Assembly (NCBI GenBank): GCA_963678055.1
Contig: OY782679.1
Span: 372,001-436,000 of the forward strand
Direction: 5' to 3'
Source: CAXXOK01 sp963678055
Lineage (GTDB): Bacteria; Bacillota; Clostridia; Christensenellales; Aristaeellaceae
Length of the DNA: 64,000 bases
This document shows, piece by piece, positions 43,606 through 52,141 of the stretch. Within the stretch, counting starts at the first letter, position 1, and every line of letters starts with the position of its first letter. Position numbers and translations under genes: made by a program. The notes under the pieces are model-generated. The model was not told the DNA's origin and made no database searches. It saw only the letters and a list, made by a program, of their open reading frames with translations.

Positions 43606-44643
43606 ATGATTACGATCAAGGAAATTGCTGAGAGTCTTAATGTGAGTACCGCCACGGTATCTAACGTGATTCACGGACATCTTCACAAGATGTCCCCTGA
43701 GATAGCGCAGCGAATCCGTGAGAAATTGGAGGAGTACCAATACATTCCCAATATGGGCGCGCGAATGCTGGCCAAAGGGGATTCGGAAATCATCGGTGTT
43801 ATCACCAATTACCCCAATCGCGAAGAAAAACTGGCGCTACAGGATCCCTTTGTTAGCGAGCTGGTGGGATCTCTGGAAAACGAAATTCGATCCCATCATT
43901 ACTTCACGCTGCTGTATGCGGCGCAAAATGCACAGGAAATCAACCATATTGCTCAGACCTGGAACACGCAAGGACTGGTGATCATGGGTCTGCAGGCCGA
44001 TCAATGCCGGGCACTGATGAAGCTGTCACAGCGGCCAATCGTGTTTGTGGATTGCTATTTTGACGAAGGTGAACAGTACAATAATGTCGGCCTGGATGAT
44101 TTCCAGGGCGGGTATAGTATGGCAAAATATCTGATTCAACAAGGGCACCGGAAGATTGCCTATGTAGGAGATCAGCCAGTTTTATACGGCGTTGATGCGC
44201 ATCGCCTGCAGGGCCACCAAAAAGCGATGGAAGACTATGGGCTGGTTTGGGGAGAACAGTCTTATATCCAGATATCAAAGGACATCAAGCGGAGAATGGC
44301 GGATTTTGAACGCATACTTGCCCGTGCAGGTACTATGGATACCGCGTGGGTGTTCACATCGGATTATTATGCGGTGGAAGCGGTGAATTTTCTGCTGGAC
44401 CATGGAGTATCTGTGCCACAGCAGCTTTCCGTTACCGGGTTTGATGACAACATGCTGGCGCAATTGCTGCGCCCGCGCCTGACGACGATTCATCAGAACG
44501 TAGCCCGAAAAGCAGAGAAAGCGGTTAAAATGCTGCTGGAGCTGTTGGATGACAAGGTGGAACAGCCAAAGTCCATACAGCTGCCGACCAGGCTGATCAA
44601 AGGAGCCACCGCATGTCCACCATGGACCGACGGATCCTTATAG
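43606..44643 (+). CDS. LacI-family transcriptional regulator
   Basis: Repressor of 345 residues. The N-terminal LacI helix-turn-helix and hinge (ITIKEIAESLNVSTATVSNVIHG ... YIPNMGARMLAKG) precede a periplasmic-binding-protein-like sugar domain (IIGVIT, DDFQGGYSMAKYLIQQGHRKIAYVGD, VTGFDDNMLAQLLRPRLTTI). The ATG at 43606 is chosen over 43600 because GAGG then lies 7 nt away. It heads the dextran-use locus. A CpG-centred palindrome lies in the next promoter at 44686-44699 and is its likely operator. The inducer is probably an isomalto-oligosaccharide, inferred from the downstream dextranase. Confidence 0.9.
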   Translation: MITIKEIAESLNVSTATVSNVIHGHLHKMSPEIAQRIREKLEEYQYIPNMGARMLAKGDSEIIGVITNYPNREEKLALQDPFVSELVGSLENEIRSHHYFTLLYAAQNAQEINHIAQTWNTQGLVIMGLQADQCRALMKLSQRPIVFVDCYFDEGEQYNNVGLDDFQGGYSMAKYLIQQGHRKIAYVGDQPVLYGVDAHRLQGHQKAMEDYGLVWGEQSYIQISKDIKRRMADFERILARAGTMDTAWVFTSDYYAVEAVNFLLDHGVSVPQQLSVTGFDDNMLAQLLRPRLTTIHQNVARKAEKAVKMLLELLDDKVEQPKSIQLPTRLIKGATACPPWTDGSL

Positions 44644-44656
44644 ATATTGCACAAAA

Positions 44657-44684
44657 TTGACAGTAAAAATTGATATAATATGTT
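44657..44684 (+). promoter_or_regulatory. Promoter of the dextranase operon
   Basis: TTGACA (44657-44662) and TATGTT (44679-44684) are 16 nt apart. The predicted start falls inside the palindrome just downstream. Confidence 0.6.
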
Positions 44685-44685
44685 A

Positions 44686-44699
44686 GTTATGCGCATAAC
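44686..44699. promoter_or_regulatory. Candidate LacI-family operator
   Basis: GTTATGCGCATAAC is a perfect 14-bp palindrome with the central CpG step usual in LacI-family sites. It lies at the predicted transcription start of the dextranase operon, 43 nt after the LacI-type gene. Confidence 0.6.
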
Positions 44700-44793
44700 A
44701 TATTGTGCGTGTAGTTTTGTTGTGTTACCTTCAAATTGAAATAAGCGTTTGCTATAAACAGAACAAGGAACCTATGGATTTGATGAATATTGC

Positions 44794-46608
44794 ATGAATC
44801 AGAAGCATCGTGTGAGGATTATCATTCTTCTCATCAGTATCGTTTGGGTATCAGGTTTCAACGTTTCTCTTGGAAAGGCGGTTATGTCTACGAATATTTC
44901 AACAGATAAAGCCCGGTATATTCCCGGCGAAACGGTTCAGGTAACGCTGTATAGCGAGCAAGCCTTCTCGCAGGCGGATGGATTTCACCTTGCTGTTTTT
45001 TCGCCGGAGGGTATTGTGTTCGAGGGAAACGCTGCGAGTTATTCACTGAATGAGCCGGGGCATACTCTAAGAATTTCCTGGCAGCCACCTGCGGAGGACT
45101 TCAGGGGATATCTGGTGCAGGTGTCTGCCCATACGGTGGACGGCAGCAAGCTTCTTGCTGAAATTGCGGTGGATGTATCTTCCTCGTGGGTCAAATTTCC
45201 GCGTTACGGATATTTGTGGGATTTTACTGAGAATGCAAATGCCGAGGCCAAGATTGAAGCGCTGAACCGTTACCACATCAACGGACTGCAATATTATGAC
45301 TGGCAGTACCGCCATCACCAGCCGCTATCCCAAGATCCCGAAAAGTGGCAGGATTGGTCTGCCCGCTGGATTTACGGAGATGTGCTGCGCCGCTATATCG
45401 CTGCTGCCGGAGAGCACCATATGACAAACATGGCATACAACATGATCTATGCCGCCAACGAAACCTACCTGCGAGATGGTTCAGGGATCGATCCGGCTTG
45501 GCGGCTGATCAACGCCAAAGGCGAAGATTTTACCTGTGTTATGAGCCAGACGCGCGGCAATGTGGGTATTCTTCAGTTCTTCAACATTCTCAATCCTAAG
45601 TGGCAGGCACATATCTTTCAAACGGAGATCGAAGCGCTGGATGCCATGGGATTTGATGGATGGCACGGCGATACCATCGGCGAGTACGGAGCGATGACAA
45701 CAGCCGGCGGACAACCGCTTGGATTGGATGATCAGGGAAACCCGATCCATCTGGTTAAGGACGGATATACGATCTTCCTCGACAAAGCTAAGGCCGCCTT
45801 AGGGGAGCGCTATCTCACGTTCAATCCGGTCGGCGCACAGGGCATCGAAAAGGTATCCGTCAGTGATGTAGATGTGCTGTATTCGGAGTTTTGGCCGTGG
45901 GAGAAAAGCCGCTGGGGAGAAGCGTTTGATAATTACGCTACCTTGCAAAAAGAGATCTTTGACGCGGCAAGCTTGAGCGACGGCAAATCGCTGGTTGTGG
46001 CGGCCTATGTCAATTACAGGGCTGCGCAGAAAACATTCAATCCATCCGCGGTGCTACTGCTGGACGCTGTGGTGTATGCCTCGGGCGGATCACGGATCGA
46101 ACTTGGCAATGGCGACAATATGCTGTCGGACGAATATTTTCCAGCGGATATCCACAAAGTGATGAGCGAGGATCTTCGCCAAAAAACGGTTACGCTATAC
46201 GACTTTATTACCGCGTATCAGAACCTGCTGCGCGATGGACAAATACCAATTGAGCGCACCGTTATGCTTGAAAACATCAAGCATTCTACAACAGGGCAAA
46301 ACGATGCCGTATGGACATTTGTTATGGCAGACAGCACGTATGAAATCCTGCATCTCATCAATCTGACGGGCACAGACAGTCTTTGGCGCGACGAAACGCA
46401 GACCAAGGCAGAGCCGACTGTGCTTGAAAACATCACCGTGAAATATTACACAGACTTAACCCCGCAAACAGTTACTCTGGCTTCACCCGACGGCGAGAGC
46501 ATTGCACCCCAGGCGCTTTCCTTTACCGTCGAACAAGACGGGCAAGGCCGTTACCTCACATTCACCCTACCCTCCCTGCAGTACTGGAACATGATATTTA
46601 TGCGTTGA
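44794..46608 (+). CDS. GH66 endodextranase / cycloisomaltooligosaccharide glucanotransferase-like
   Basis: Secreted enzyme expected to cut alpha-1,6-glucan (dextran) or cyclise it. It has 604 residues. Signal segment at 8-29 (IIILLISIVWVSGFNVSLG). An N-terminal Ig-like domain (33-130) is followed by a catalytic TIM barrel (about 135-460) and a C-terminal beta domain. Catalytic pair: Asp in FDGWHGDTIGEYG (D293) and Glu in LYSEFWPWE (E365). Their spacing of 72 equals that of the known GH66 pair D270/E342. It is shorter than typical CITases because the extra carbohydrate-binding insert is lacking, which favours dextranase. The ATG has no strong ribosome site. A 7-codon leader frame ends on it (ATGA). 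Confidence 0.88.
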   Translation: MNQKHRVRIIILLISIVWVSGFNVSLGKAVMSTNISTDKARYIPGETVQVTLYSEQAFSQADGFHLAVFSPEGIVFEGNAASYSLNEPGHTLRISWQPPAEDFRGYLVQVSAHTVDGSKLLAEIAVDVSSSWVKFPRYGYLWDFTENANAEAKIEALNRYHINGLQYYDWQYRHHQPLSQDPEKWQDWSARWIYGDVLRRYIAAAGEHHMTNMAYNMIYAANETYLRDGSGIDPAWRLINAKGEDFTCVMSQTRGNVGILQFFNILNPKWQAHIFQTEIEALDAMGFDGWHGDTIGEYGAMTTAGGQPLGLDDQGNPIHLVKDGYTIFLDKAKAALGERYLTFNPVGAQGIEKVSVSDVDVLYSEFWPWEKSRWGEAFDNYATLQKEIFDAASLSDGKSLVVAAYVNYRAAQKTFNPSAVLLLDAVVYASGGSRIELGNGDNMLSDEYFPADIHKVMSEDLRQKTVTLYDFITAYQNLLRDGQIPIERTVMLENIKHSTTGQNDAVWTFVMADSTYEILHLINLTGTDSLWRDETQTKAEPTVLENITVKYYTDLTPQTVTLASPDGESIAPQALSFTVEQDGQGRYLTFTLPSLQYWNMIFMR

Positions 46609-46642
46609 ATACGCGTAAACATATTGAAAGGAGAATTTACTC

Positions 46643-47848
46643 ATGAAAACGAAAAGACTCATCAGCATCCTTGTAACCATCCTTATGATTACGTCTCTTG
46701 GCGCGGCTCTGGCGGAGGATACTACGATTGTTTTTTGGCATACTTATGGTGATGCCGAAACGCCTGTTCTGGAGGAGCAGATCATCCCGATGTTTGAAGC
46801 CCAGAACCCAGGCATCAAGGTGGAGGCCGTCCGTCAGGATGGCGGACAGTTTAACCAGATGCTGGTGGCGGCCTTCGGCACCGGCATGGTACCCGATGTG
46901 GCACGTGTTGACATTGTGCAGACTGCCGCATACGCAAAACTTGGCGGCGTTCTGGCCCTGGACGAGATGGATGGATTCCCTGCGTTAAAAGACGCAGTAA
47001 TGGCCGGTCCGCTTTCCACCAACCTGTACAACGGGTCTTACTATGGCTTACCGCTCAACACCAACTGTAAGGCTGCCGTCATGAACATGAACGTAATGGC
47101 GGAACTCGGGTTTACGGAACCTCCCGCAACCATGGAAGAGTTTATTGCAGCAAGCATGGAGTATAAGCCCGGCCAGTATACGCTGAATGTATCCGGTGTT
47201 GGCGATTGGGATTTATATCCCTACTTCTGGTTGTTTGGCGGCGTACTGACAGACGACGGTTTCACCACCGCAAGCGGATATCTGGACAGCGCACAAAGCG
47301 TGGCAGCGATTGAGAAGTTGCTGGAAATCCACGATGCCGGTGTTTTCACCATCCGCGATATCGACGGCACCCCCGACGCTTGGGATGGCATCAACGGCGA
47401 ATATGCCATGTTCTTTGAAGGCCCCTGGGCTCCCTTCAACGCCGAAAAGAATATTGTCCCAGCCCTGATCCCCACATATAACGGGCGGAGTGCATCGGTT
47501 GTCGGCGGAGAAAACATTGTGATGTTTACTGCAAGCGAGAAACAGGATGCTGCCTGGGCATTCGTACAGTTTATGCTCACTGAGGAAGTACAGCTGACGC
47601 TGCTACAGGTTGGCGTGATCCCGACGCTGAAAAGCTGCATCGAATCCGAGCAGGTTCAGGCGGATCCCAAATGGAGCGTTTATATGCAGCAGCTGGCATC
47701 GGCCAAGAGCCGCATACCCACGCCACAGTCGTCCGCAGTCGGGCAATACTGGAGCGACGCCATGAACATGATTTTCCTGGAAGGCGCAGATGTACAGCAG
47801 ACCTTGACAGATACCGCTGCTTATATCGACGCGGAACTGGCGAAATAG
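46643..47848 (+). CDS. ABC transporter sugar-binding protein, family 1
   Basis: Extracellular oligosaccharide-binding protein, 401 residues. Sec signal at 1-24 ending GAALAE, no lipobox. Family stretches: TTIVFWHTYGDAETPVLEE, FGTGMVPDVARVDIVQTAAYA, YGLPLNTNCKAAVMN, AMFFEGPWAPFN. It follows a GH66 dextranase and precedes two permeases, so imported ligands are probably isomalto-oligosaccharides released from dextran. AAGGAG lies 9 nt before the ATG. Without a lipid anchor, retention at the surface would depend on the permeases or on an uncleaved signal. Confidence 0.9.
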   Translation: MKTKRLISILVTILMITSLGAALAEDTTIVFWHTYGDAETPVLEEQIIPMFEAQNPGIKVEAVRQDGGQFNQMLVAAFGTGMVPDVARVDIVQTAAYAKLGGVLALDEMDGFPALKDAVMAGPLSTNLYNGSYYGLPLNTNCKAAVMNMNVMAELGFTEPPATMEEFIAASMEYKPGQYTLNVSGVGDWDLYPYFWLFGGVLTDDGFTTASGYLDSAQSVAAIEKLLEIHDAGVFTIRDIDGTPDAWDGINGEYAMFFEGPWAPFNAEKNIVPALIPTYNGRSASVVGGENIVMFTASEKQDAAWAFVQFMLTEEVQLTLLQVGVIPTLKSCIESEQVQADPKWSVYMQQLASAKSRIPTPQSSAVGQYWSDAMNMIFLEGADVQQTLTDTAAYIDAELAK

Positions 47849-47923
47849 GAATTAATTCCCCGATAGGCTGCCTGCGGCTGAACGGTCGCAGGCAGTCCGA
47901 TTGATTTGAAGCGGAGGGATTTC

Positions 47924-48874
47924 ATGCACGCGATGAAAACGCAAGACATATTGCAGCAGAACCTGCGGTTGCAGGTACGAAAAAAGCGAATCAAAAACCT
48001 CCTTCCAGCTTCGTTTTTTGTTCTTCCTGGATTTTTTCTGGCCTTTATTTTTATTATTTATCCGATGCTGTTTAACATCCGAATCAGCTTTTCCGATTAC
48101 AATATCGTTCAACGCACCATCACATGGGTGGGGTTTGATAACTTTATTGCGCTTCTGACGGATCCCCAAAGCCGTTTGTTCATTGCAATCCGCAACAATT
48201 TTCTATACGCGTTGATCACCACGCCATTTATCCTGTTTTTCGGTTTGTTGTTTGCGGTGATGATTAATAACCTCAGGCGCGGACGGATTTTATTTCGTAC
48301 GTTCTTCTATCTGCCGGTCATTACCAGCTGGGTGATCGTGGGGATGGTATTTACCTATATGTTCAACGCTGGGGAACGCGGGCTTATCAATTATTTACTG
48401 GTCGATGTGTTTCATATCATGGATACCTATGTACCCTGGCTTCAGCGCACATGGTCAGCCAACACCGTGATCTGGATTATGGGTATCTGGAAAAACATCG
48501 GGTGGGCGATGATCATCTATCTGGCCGGCTTGCAGGGGATATCCAAGCAGCTGTATGAAGCCGCATCCATAGAGGGGGCAGGGGCGGCGGCACAGTTCCG
48601 TTTTATTACGGTGCCGCTGCTTAAGAGCACGACATTCTATGTCATGGTCAATATGCTGATTGGCTCATTCAACGTATTTTTGCAGGTGCTGCTGCTGACA
48701 AGCGGCAACCCCCGCGGCACGACTTCCGTGCTTCAATACCTGCTGTACGACAAGGCGTTTAACCAGTTCGCATTTGGGCAGGGCGCAGCCATTGGCCTGA
48801 TTACGGCGCTGCTGATTCTGCTGACAACAACGCTGCTCAATCGTGTGTTTAAAACAGGAGGTGGACACGAATGA
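47924..48874 (+). CDS. Sugar ABC transporter permease, MalF/UgpA type
   Basis: Inner-membrane permease of 316 residues with about six helices, starting SFFVLPGFFLAFIF-like after a basic N-terminus. EAA loop EAASIEGAGAAAQFRFITVPLL contacts the ATPase. The ATG at 47924 has GGAGGG 6 nt upstream. An earlier in-frame TTG was not used. Its stop overlaps the next permease by 4 nt. No ATPase gene is present in the locus, so a shared MsmK-type ATPase elsewhere is expected. Confidence 0.92.
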   Translation: MHAMKTQDILQQNLRLQVRKKRIKNLLPASFFVLPGFFLAFIFIIYPMLFNIRISFSDYNIVQRTITWVGFDNFIALLTDPQSRLFIAIRNNFLYALITTPFILFFGLLFAVMINNLRRGRILFRTFFYLPVITSWVIVGMVFTYMFNAGERGLINYLLVDVFHIMDTYVPWLQRTWSANTVIWIMGIWKNIGWAMIIYLAGLQGISKQLYEAASIEGAGAAAQFRFITVPLLKSTTFYVMVNMLIGSFNVFLQVLLLTSGNPRGTTSVLQYLLYDKAFNQFAFGQGAAIGLITALLILLTTTLLNRVFKTGGGHE

Positions 48875-49734
48875 GGCTGACGATGAAAATGAAGCGAGCC
48901 TTTTTCTGGCTGTGCCTGACCGCGCTGGCGAGTCTATTTGTGATGCCGTATCTGTTTATGGTCACAAACTCGTTTGAGGAATTCAGTTATGTGCTTCCGT
49001 ATCCGCCCAAGCTGTTTCCGACGTCGTTGAACTTCAGCGCTTATGAGTATGTGTTAACCAAATCCAGCCTTCCCCAAGCGGTGATGAACAGCCTTATCAT
49101 CACTCTGTTTACGGTTTTGTTCGTGGTCGTTATTTCGTCTTTGTCGGCATACGGTTTCGCGCGCATTGACTTTGTGGGGCGGGAAGCGCTTTTTAAGCTG
49201 TATCTGTTTACGTTAATGGTTCCCGGATTTCTCAGCATCATTCCACAAGTGCTGGTGCTCCAGAGCATCAGGTTGCCATGGTCAGCTGCCAACGGCTTGG
49301 TGGGTACACGTACAGGGCTTATTTTACTGTATGTAAGCACCGGGATCTGTGGTAACACGTTCTTTCTGAGAGGGCATTTCGCTGCATTGCCAAAAGAGAT
49401 GGAAGAATCGGTTTACATTGATGGCGGCGGGCATGTGATCACCTTCTTTCGCGTCATGCTCCCGCTCACGCTTCCTTCGGTGGCGACACTGGCGATCTTT
49501 TGTTTCCAGGGTACCTGGGAAGAGTTTTTCACGGCAAAAATAGTGCTTGGCGGCGTGCAGAAGTTTATCACCCTGCCGTTGATGATCCAAACGCTTCATG
49601 GGCAGCATGCAACACGCTGGGAATGGATTTTCGCTGCGTCGATTTTGGCGCAGATCCCCATTTTGATATTGTTTGTGGTATTCCAAAAACGGTTTGTCAT
49701 TTCCGGATTATCGGAAGGCTCCATCAAAGCATAA
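48871..49734 (+). CDS. Sugar ABC transporter permease, MalG/UgpE type
   Basis: Second permease, 287 residues, six helices. Start overlaps the first permease (ATGA). N-terminal membrane helix FWLCLTALASLFVMPYLFMV. EAA-type loop EESVYIDGGGHVITFFRVMLPL. C-terminus FQKRFVISGLSEGSIKA is typical of the family. The pair is completed by the binding protein upstream and a glycosidase downstream. Confidence 0.92.
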   Translation: MRLTMKMKRAFFWLCLTALASLFVMPYLFMVTNSFEEFSYVLPYPPKLFPTSLNFSAYEYVLTKSSLPQAVMNSLIITLFTVLFVVVISSLSAYGFARIDFVGREALFKLYLFTLMVPGFLSIIPQVLVLQSIRLPWSAANGLVGTRTGLILLYVSTGICGNTFFLRGHFAALPKEMEESVYIDGGGHVITFFRVMLPLTLPSVATLAIFCFQGTWEEFFTAKIVLGGVQKFITLPLMIQTLHGQHATRWEWIFAASILAQIPILILFVVFQKRFVISGLSEGSIKA

Positions 49735-49747
49735 AGAGGTATAAAAA

Positions 49748-51526
49748 ATGGAACACTATCAGGTGACAGGCAATGAGTATCTGTCATTTCCGACGTTGCG
49801 CCAAACCGATGCGGCGATTGAAGGAATGACGTTTTTATACATGGCAGCCAAGGGTATGATTGAATTGAAGGGTGATGCAGGCACGCCTTTTCTTCAGCCC
49901 GTGATATCTATCGGCGGGCGCACGCTTGCGTTAACGGACCTGCATTGGGAGCGCAAAAATTACTGGATACCGTGCTTTACGGCGACCACTGGCGAACTGA
50001 AAATATGGGGAACGTTGCTGTGCCCCATTGGCTCACGCGGTTTCTTTTACAGGCTCGAGGTTGAAAACATTTCCGATGCACGCGTTTCTTGCGGCGTATC
50101 ACTTCATGGCTGCTGGGCACAGACGCTTCATGTAGTTAACGAATCAAAACCTGTTAACGCCAAAGTGGATGTGGTGGAAAGCAACTGGAATCACTCGTTC
50201 GTAATGGAAGCGCGCAGTACATTTCCGCTGTTTGCATTGGCACCGATACCGGATGAGACCATGACATCAAAGGTGAACCAGTGTGAAGGCGGCAGTGTAT
50301 GGTTCCAGCTGGAGCGTTTGTGTATGCTGGAGGCTGGGCAATCACAGGCAGTGGATTACATCTTCGGACTTGGATACGAAGAGGTTGCTGCGGCCACCAG
50401 CGCAAAAGAGCTCCAGCGCCAGGGATATGCGAACATGCTGTACGAGACGCAGACGTGGCTTATAAACCGTGAACGGACGCTGCAGGATGATGATTTACAA
50501 ACGATGTGCAATACGAACATGTTTTTCAGCTTCTTTTTTTCCTCCGGACGCACCCTGGACACTGAGGAACTCGTGCTGATGACCTCCCGAAGCCCAAGGT
50601 ATTATGTCTCCTGTGCCTATTGGGACCGCGACAGCCTGCTTTGGAGCTTTCCCGCGATATTGATGACGGACCCGGAGTATGCCAAAGAGATCCTGCGGCA
50701 TGTGTTTACCCGGCAGCTTCGCAATGTTGGCGTTCATAGCCGGTATATCGATGGTACGGTTCTTGAGCCAGGGTTTGAGCTGGATGAATTGTGCGCGCCG
50801 ATCATCGCGCTGGAGAATCATCTGTCTACAACGGGCGATACTTCGTTTTTCGCCGAACCGATAATTAAGAATGGTATTGAACATATTTTATCTGTTCTGC
50901 AGTCCCGTAAGCATCCGGCTACAGCGCTCTATGAGACATTCCTGATGCCCACGGATGATATGAACGTTTACCCATACCTGACGTATGATAATGTGCTGGT
51001 ATGGAAAATTCTGCGGGATTTGGGTCACCGGTTGCAATCGGATATGTTGCTGGAACAGGCAGAGCAGGTGAAACAGGCGATTGCCGAACACTGTGTGAAA
51101 AAAGAGAACGGTGAGCGTTTTTATTGCTGGTCCATCGATCTGAACGGTAATTATGATACATATGATGAGCCGCCGGGAAGCTTGCTGCTATTGCCGTATT
51201 ACGGTTTTTGCGACAGGGGAGACGCGGTATATCGAGCAACGGTCAAAAAAATCAGAGATCCCAGATACCCGTTTTCGTTTGCCGGCAGCCCGATCGCGGA
51301 GATCGGCTGCGCACATGCCCCGCATCCGTGGGTCTTGTCCGTTGCCAACAGCCTCCTCAGCGGTAACGAGCAGTCCGCTGTAGCGAATTTACGGAAAATG
51401 GATATGGATAATGGCATTGCATGTGAAAGTGTCTATGAGGACACAGGGAATTGCGCGACGGGAGAGGCGTTTGCCACATGCGCGGGATTTTTAGCGTATG
51501 CGCTCGATCATGTGTTCAAATGTTGA
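49748..51526 (+). CDS. (alpha/alpha)6-barrel glycoside hydrolase of uncertain family
   Basis: Predicted cytosolic exo-glycosidase, 592 residues, no signal peptide. An N-terminal beta-sandwich (about 20-215) is followed by a helical barrel (about 240-585). YYVSCAYWDRDSLLW (W292, D293, R294, D295) and EPGFELDELCAPIIALENHL resemble substrate-binding and catalytic stretches of six-hairpin glycosidases (GH15/GH63/GH125-like). CESVYEDTGNCATGEAF near the C-terminus holds candidate acids. I cannot name the CAZy family with confidence. From context it would split imported isomalto-oligosaccharides to glucose. It starts 13 nt after the permease stop and ends the operon. Confidence 0.7.
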   Translation: MEHYQVTGNEYLSFPTLRQTDAAIEGMTFLYMAAKGMIELKGDAGTPFLQPVISIGGRTLALTDLHWERKNYWIPCFTATTGELKIWGTLLCPIGSRGFFYRLEVENISDARVSCGVSLHGCWAQTLHVVNESKPVNAKVDVVESNWNHSFVMEARSTFPLFALAPIPDETMTSKVNQCEGGSVWFQLERLCMLEAGQSQAVDYIFGLGYEEVAAATSAKELQRQGYANMLYETQTWLINRERTLQDDDLQTMCNTNMFFSFFFSSGRTLDTEELVLMTSRSPRYYVSCAYWDRDSLLWSFPAILMTDPEYAKEILRHVFTRQLRNVGVHSRYIDGTVLEPGFELDELCAPIIALENHLSTTGDTSFFAEPIIKNGIEHILSVLQSRKHPATALYETFLMPTDDMNVYPYLTYDNVLVWKILRDLGHRLQSDMLLEQAEQVKQAIAEHCVKKENGERFYCWSIDLNGNYDTYDEPPGSLLLLPYYGFCDRGDAVYRATVKKIRDPRYPFSFAGSPIAEIGCAHAPHPWVLSVANSLLSGNEQSAVANLRKMDMDNGIACESVYEDTGNCATGEAFATCAGFLAYALDHVFKC

Positions 51527-52141
51527 CTCTAGTGTCGATATAAACTTAATAATTATCTTTGTGAGCATATGACTTTTGCGTATCATTTATCACTTAGTGG
51601 ATGTATCCGTCTGTAAAACTCAACTTCACTGTAATCATGCCTACCTGCAGGCGGGCCCTATGGTATGTCTGTAAAAGTTTACATATTTTGTAGCAGGGAA
51701 GTTTTATCGATTTCTAGGTGTCTTTTCAGGTGTATATAATTATGAAACGATTTTTCAAACAAAAGTTTGCACAATGCCCTATTATGACAAGCGTTAATTC
51801 TTTCTTAGCTTAGTGTTGAATATGTGCTTGATTTCTAGGTCAAACGTTATAGAAGCCCTTGGGAAATCTGTAAGCAGTTTTGCTACGCGTTGTAGATACA
51901 ACTTTTCCTGATTTCTCTCAACGATGCAATGATAATTTTATTTTTTCAGTATCGCGCTACTCATTGCCAGATTCTTCATCTGCTTGATATTCGTTTATCA
52001 ATGATGAAGATCAATATACGGCATGACTAATAGATGAGTATTAAATCCTTAAGAATGAATTCTTGCGATATGGAAATACTGCGATTTGTACCGTAGTTAT
52101 GCTGACCTGTGACGTAATCCATACAATGCAAGAGAAGTGTG
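51527..52141. other. AT-rich gap with a long hairpin, no gene seen
   Basis: About 600 nt without a supported gene, very AT-rich compared with both sides. A nested hairpin lies at 51973-52010: TCTTCATC pairs with GATGAAGA, and inside it TTGATA pairs with TATCAA, 14 bp in all with loop TTCGTT. No T-run follows it, so it is not a standard terminator. It may be decayed sequence left between two acquired blocks. Confidence 0.55.
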
